From an uncultured Bifidobacterium sp. (lineage in GTDB: Bacteria; Actinomycetota; Actinomycetes; Actinomycetales; Bifidobacteriaceae), in contig CALNAE010000137.1 in NCBI GenBank assembly GCA_937874315.1, forward strand, positions 1-7,528: a DNA stretch of 7,528 bases, in the 5' to 3' direction. Positions within the stretch are counted from its first letter, which is position 1. Every line of letters begins with the position of its first letter. The translations under genes and the position numbers were made by a program. A model generated the notes under the pieces. It saw nothing but the letters and a program-made list of their open reading frames with translations. It did not search any database and was not told where the DNA came from. Below, piece after piece: positions 6,203 to 7,528 of this stretch.

Positions 6203-7224
6203 ACAGGATCATCATGTCTGAGCAACCCTCTGCATCGCCCGCATTTCGCCCCTATCTCACCCACGTCAGCCGAGTCGAGCGACTTTCCGAACATTTCATG
6301 CGCATCACTCTAACCGGCCCAGAGCTCGAGCATTTCGGAACGGACGGCTATGACCAGCGCATCAAGATCATGCTGCCGCTCGCAGATGGCACCTGGTCTG
6401 ATCCGCTGCTGTTCGACCCCGATTCCATGCAGCGCGGCGCGTGGTATGAGCAGTGGCGCGCCATCGCTCCGAACCGCCGTAATATTTTCCGGACCTATAC
6501 GATTCGCGCCATCGACATCGACCAACGCGAACTCACCGTCGATTTCGTGCTGCATCCCCACGCGGGTCCGGCCGGCAGATTCGCCGAGCATGCCACACCT
6601 GGAGATGAGCTGGTGGTGATAGGGCCGGATTCCAGATCGGCCCAATCTGACATCGGCATCGATTTTCATCCCGGAGCGGCTCGCCGGCTACTGCTTATCG
6701 GGGACGAAACTGCAGCTCCGGCGGTCGGAGCCATTCTTGATTCGTTGCAACGAGACCAATGGTCGCGCCCAGTCCAGATCATTATGGAAGTGCCTACGAA
6801 GGAGGATATTCCAAGTACGCGCGCAACATGGGATTTCCCTGTGGAAGCCAGCTGGCTGGCACGAGGCCCGGCTCGGCACGGCAGCACGCTACTTCCCCGA
6901 GTCGCCGCCGTAGCTGCCGACATCACCGACTCATTGGAAGGCTCGGGCGGCACTATTCGCGAGCAACCGGGAATTCGTCCGCTGCGGGACATCAATGTGG
7001 ACCGCGAACTGCTGTGGGAGGTACCCGCGCCAATACGTCCGACACCCCGCATCGGGTCCGACGACAGAACGGAAGACCCTCGCATCAGCCCTTGCTACAT
7101 CTGGGTTGCCGGCGAAGCTGCCAGTGTACGGGATATCAGACGACTGCTGGTCCACGACTATCGTATCGACCGTAATGCGATCGCGTTCATGGGATACTGG
7201 CGACTGGGAAAATCAGAGATCTGA
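6199..7224 (+). CDS. Siderophore-interacting protein (SIP-family FAD-dependent ferric-siderophore reductase)
   Basis: This 341-residue cytoplasmic flavoprotein probably reduces imported ferric siderophore so that Fe(II) is released. The N-terminal FAD-binding barrel contains FRTYTIR (97-103), with R98, Y100, T101 as the flavin-contact motif, and VDFVLHPHAGPAGRFAEHA (114-132) followed by TPGDELVVIGP (133-143). The C-terminal SIP domain contains LLIGDETAAPAVGAIL (165-180), then YIWVAGEA (300-307) and the near-terminal GYWRLG (332-337), both strong family signatures. The family is usually about 250-290 residues; the excess lies mainly between about 225 and 298, a Pro/Arg/Asp-rich insertion. The first ATG overlaps the ATPase stop (ATGA). 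A second ATG at 6214 (residue 6) has AGGA five bases upstream and is an equally good start. This is the last gene of the operon. Confidence 0.94.
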   Translation: MNRIIMSEQPSASPAFRPYLTHVSRVERLSEHFMRITLTGPELEHFGTDGYDQRIKIMLPLADGTWSDPLLFDPDSMQRGAWYEQWRAIAPNRRNIFRTYTIRAIDIDQRELTVDFVLHPHAGPAGRFAEHATPGDELVVIGPDSRSAQSDIGIDFHPGAARRLLLIGDETAAPAVGAILDSLQRDQWSRPVQIIMEVPTKEDIPSTRATWDFPVEASWLARGPARHGSTLLPRVAAVAADITDSLEGSGGTIREQPGIRPLRDINVDRELLWEVPAPIRPTPRIGSDDRTEDPRISPCYIWVAGEAASVRDIRRLLVHDYRIDRNAIAFMGYWRLGKSEI

Positions 7225-7232
7225 CCTCAGAT
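7219..7232. other. Palindrome containing both convergent stop codons
   Basis: ATCTGA (7219-7224) and TCAGAT (7227-7232) are exact inverted arms around CC. They include the TGA of the reductase gene and, on the other strand, the TGA of nagB. The stem is only 6 bp and AT-rich with no T-run, so it is a poor terminator candidate in isolation. No better terminator is visible between the convergent genes. Confidence 0.35.
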
Positions 7233-7528
7233 GAGCTGCCACGAGGGCTTATGCGCATAGGCATATTTGTAATAATCCTTATGCCGCAGACGCGATGCCG
7301 CGGCGTCGTTCACGATCACCGTGGCATGCGGATGCAGCTGCAGCGCCGAGGCCGGGCAGAAGGACGAGATGCCGCCCTCCACGGTCTCTGCAATGGCTTC
7401 GGCCTTTCCTGCTCCGAACGCCAGCAAAACGAGATGGCGCGCCTTGAGAATCGTGCCGATACCTTGCGTGATACAGTGCGTCGGCACCTGATCGATGTCG
7501 TTGTCGAAGAATCGGGCGTTATCGATGC
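7227..7528 (-). CDS. nagB: Glucosamine-6-phosphate deaminase, C-terminal part (5' end beyond window)
   Basis: The minus-strand frame is open from the right edge and ends with TGA at 7229-7227, giving 99 complete residues of a protein that is usually about 260-270 long. The visible start, IDNARFFDNDIDQVPTHCIT, followed by QGIGTI, closely matches the conserved ARFFDND..QVP...T.G.GT segment of NagB. SALQLHPHATVIVND is the conserved C-terminal strand. NagB converts glucosamine-6-phosphate to fructose-6-phosphate and ammonia in amino-sugar catabolism, which in bifidobacteria would serve host-glycan or milk-glycan use. The catalytic residues lie in the part outside the window. It is convergent with the iron operon, its stop 2 bp from the reductase stop, and there is no functional link between them in the sequence. 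Confidence 0.95.
   Translation of the reverse strand, partial: IDNARFFDNDIDQVPTHCITQGIGTILKARHLVLLAFGAGKAEAIAETVEGGISSFCPASALQLHPHATVIVNDAAASRLRHKDYYKYAYAHKPSWQLI

Noticed and set aside
1..7528. CRISPR array, tRNA or rRNA gene, insertion sequence or prophage element
   Set aside because: No repeat-spacer pattern, no tRNA-like TTCGA arm with flanking stems, no transposase motifs and no phage genes were seen on either strand.

Overview
The window looks like a chromosomal segment from a high-GC actinobacterium, most probably a Bifidobacterium. The reasons are the GC-rich codon use, the bifidobacterial-looking NagB tail at the right edge, and a five-gene ferric-siderophore uptake operon of the kind reported in bifidobacteria. 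This assignment comes from reading the sequence and from memory of the families; no database search was possible.

Layout. Positions 1-116 (minus) hold the first 38 codons of a gene that runs off the left edge and that I do not recognise. Just upstream of it, in the same frame but cut off by a TAG, is a 23-codon acidic open frame with a 15-bp repeat. Positions 260-1003 (minus) encode a membrane-anchored or secreted HNH nuclease-like protein of the DUF1524/GmrSD C-terminal type. Positions 1033-1893 (minus) encode an aldo/keto reductase with an intact D-Y-K-H tetrad. These two are 29 bp apart and probably co-transcribed. Positions 1894-2141 form a divergent regulatory region with two striking palindromic structures and a pair of direct repeats.

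Positions 2142-7224 (plus) are a compact operon: substrate-binding lipoprotein, two FecCD-type permeases, a FecE-type ATPase and a siderophore-interacting FAD reductase. Three of its four junctions are 4-bp ATGA overlaps and the fourth has a single spacer base, so translation is probably coupled throughout. The lipoprotein would capture the ferric chelate outside the cell. The permease pair and ATPase would import it, and the SIP-family flavoprotein would reduce Fe(III) to Fe(II) and release it in the cytoplasm. No siderophore biosynthesis gene is present, so uptake of siderophores made by other organisms is a reasonable inference.

A convergent nagB (glucosamine-6-phosphate deaminase, C-terminal 99 codons) closes the window. 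Its stop codon lies 2 bp from the stop codon of the reductase.

The most interesting unexplained signals are regulatory. One is a perfect 9-4-9 palindrome at 2095-2116 over the likely -10 element or transcription start of the iron operon; it does not look like a DtxR/IdeR box. The other is a perfect 10-bp inverted pair at 1952-1961 and 1994-2003 that brackets a plausible promoter of the aldo/keto reductase. I see no sign of a wholly new enzymatic system; the gene families are known.
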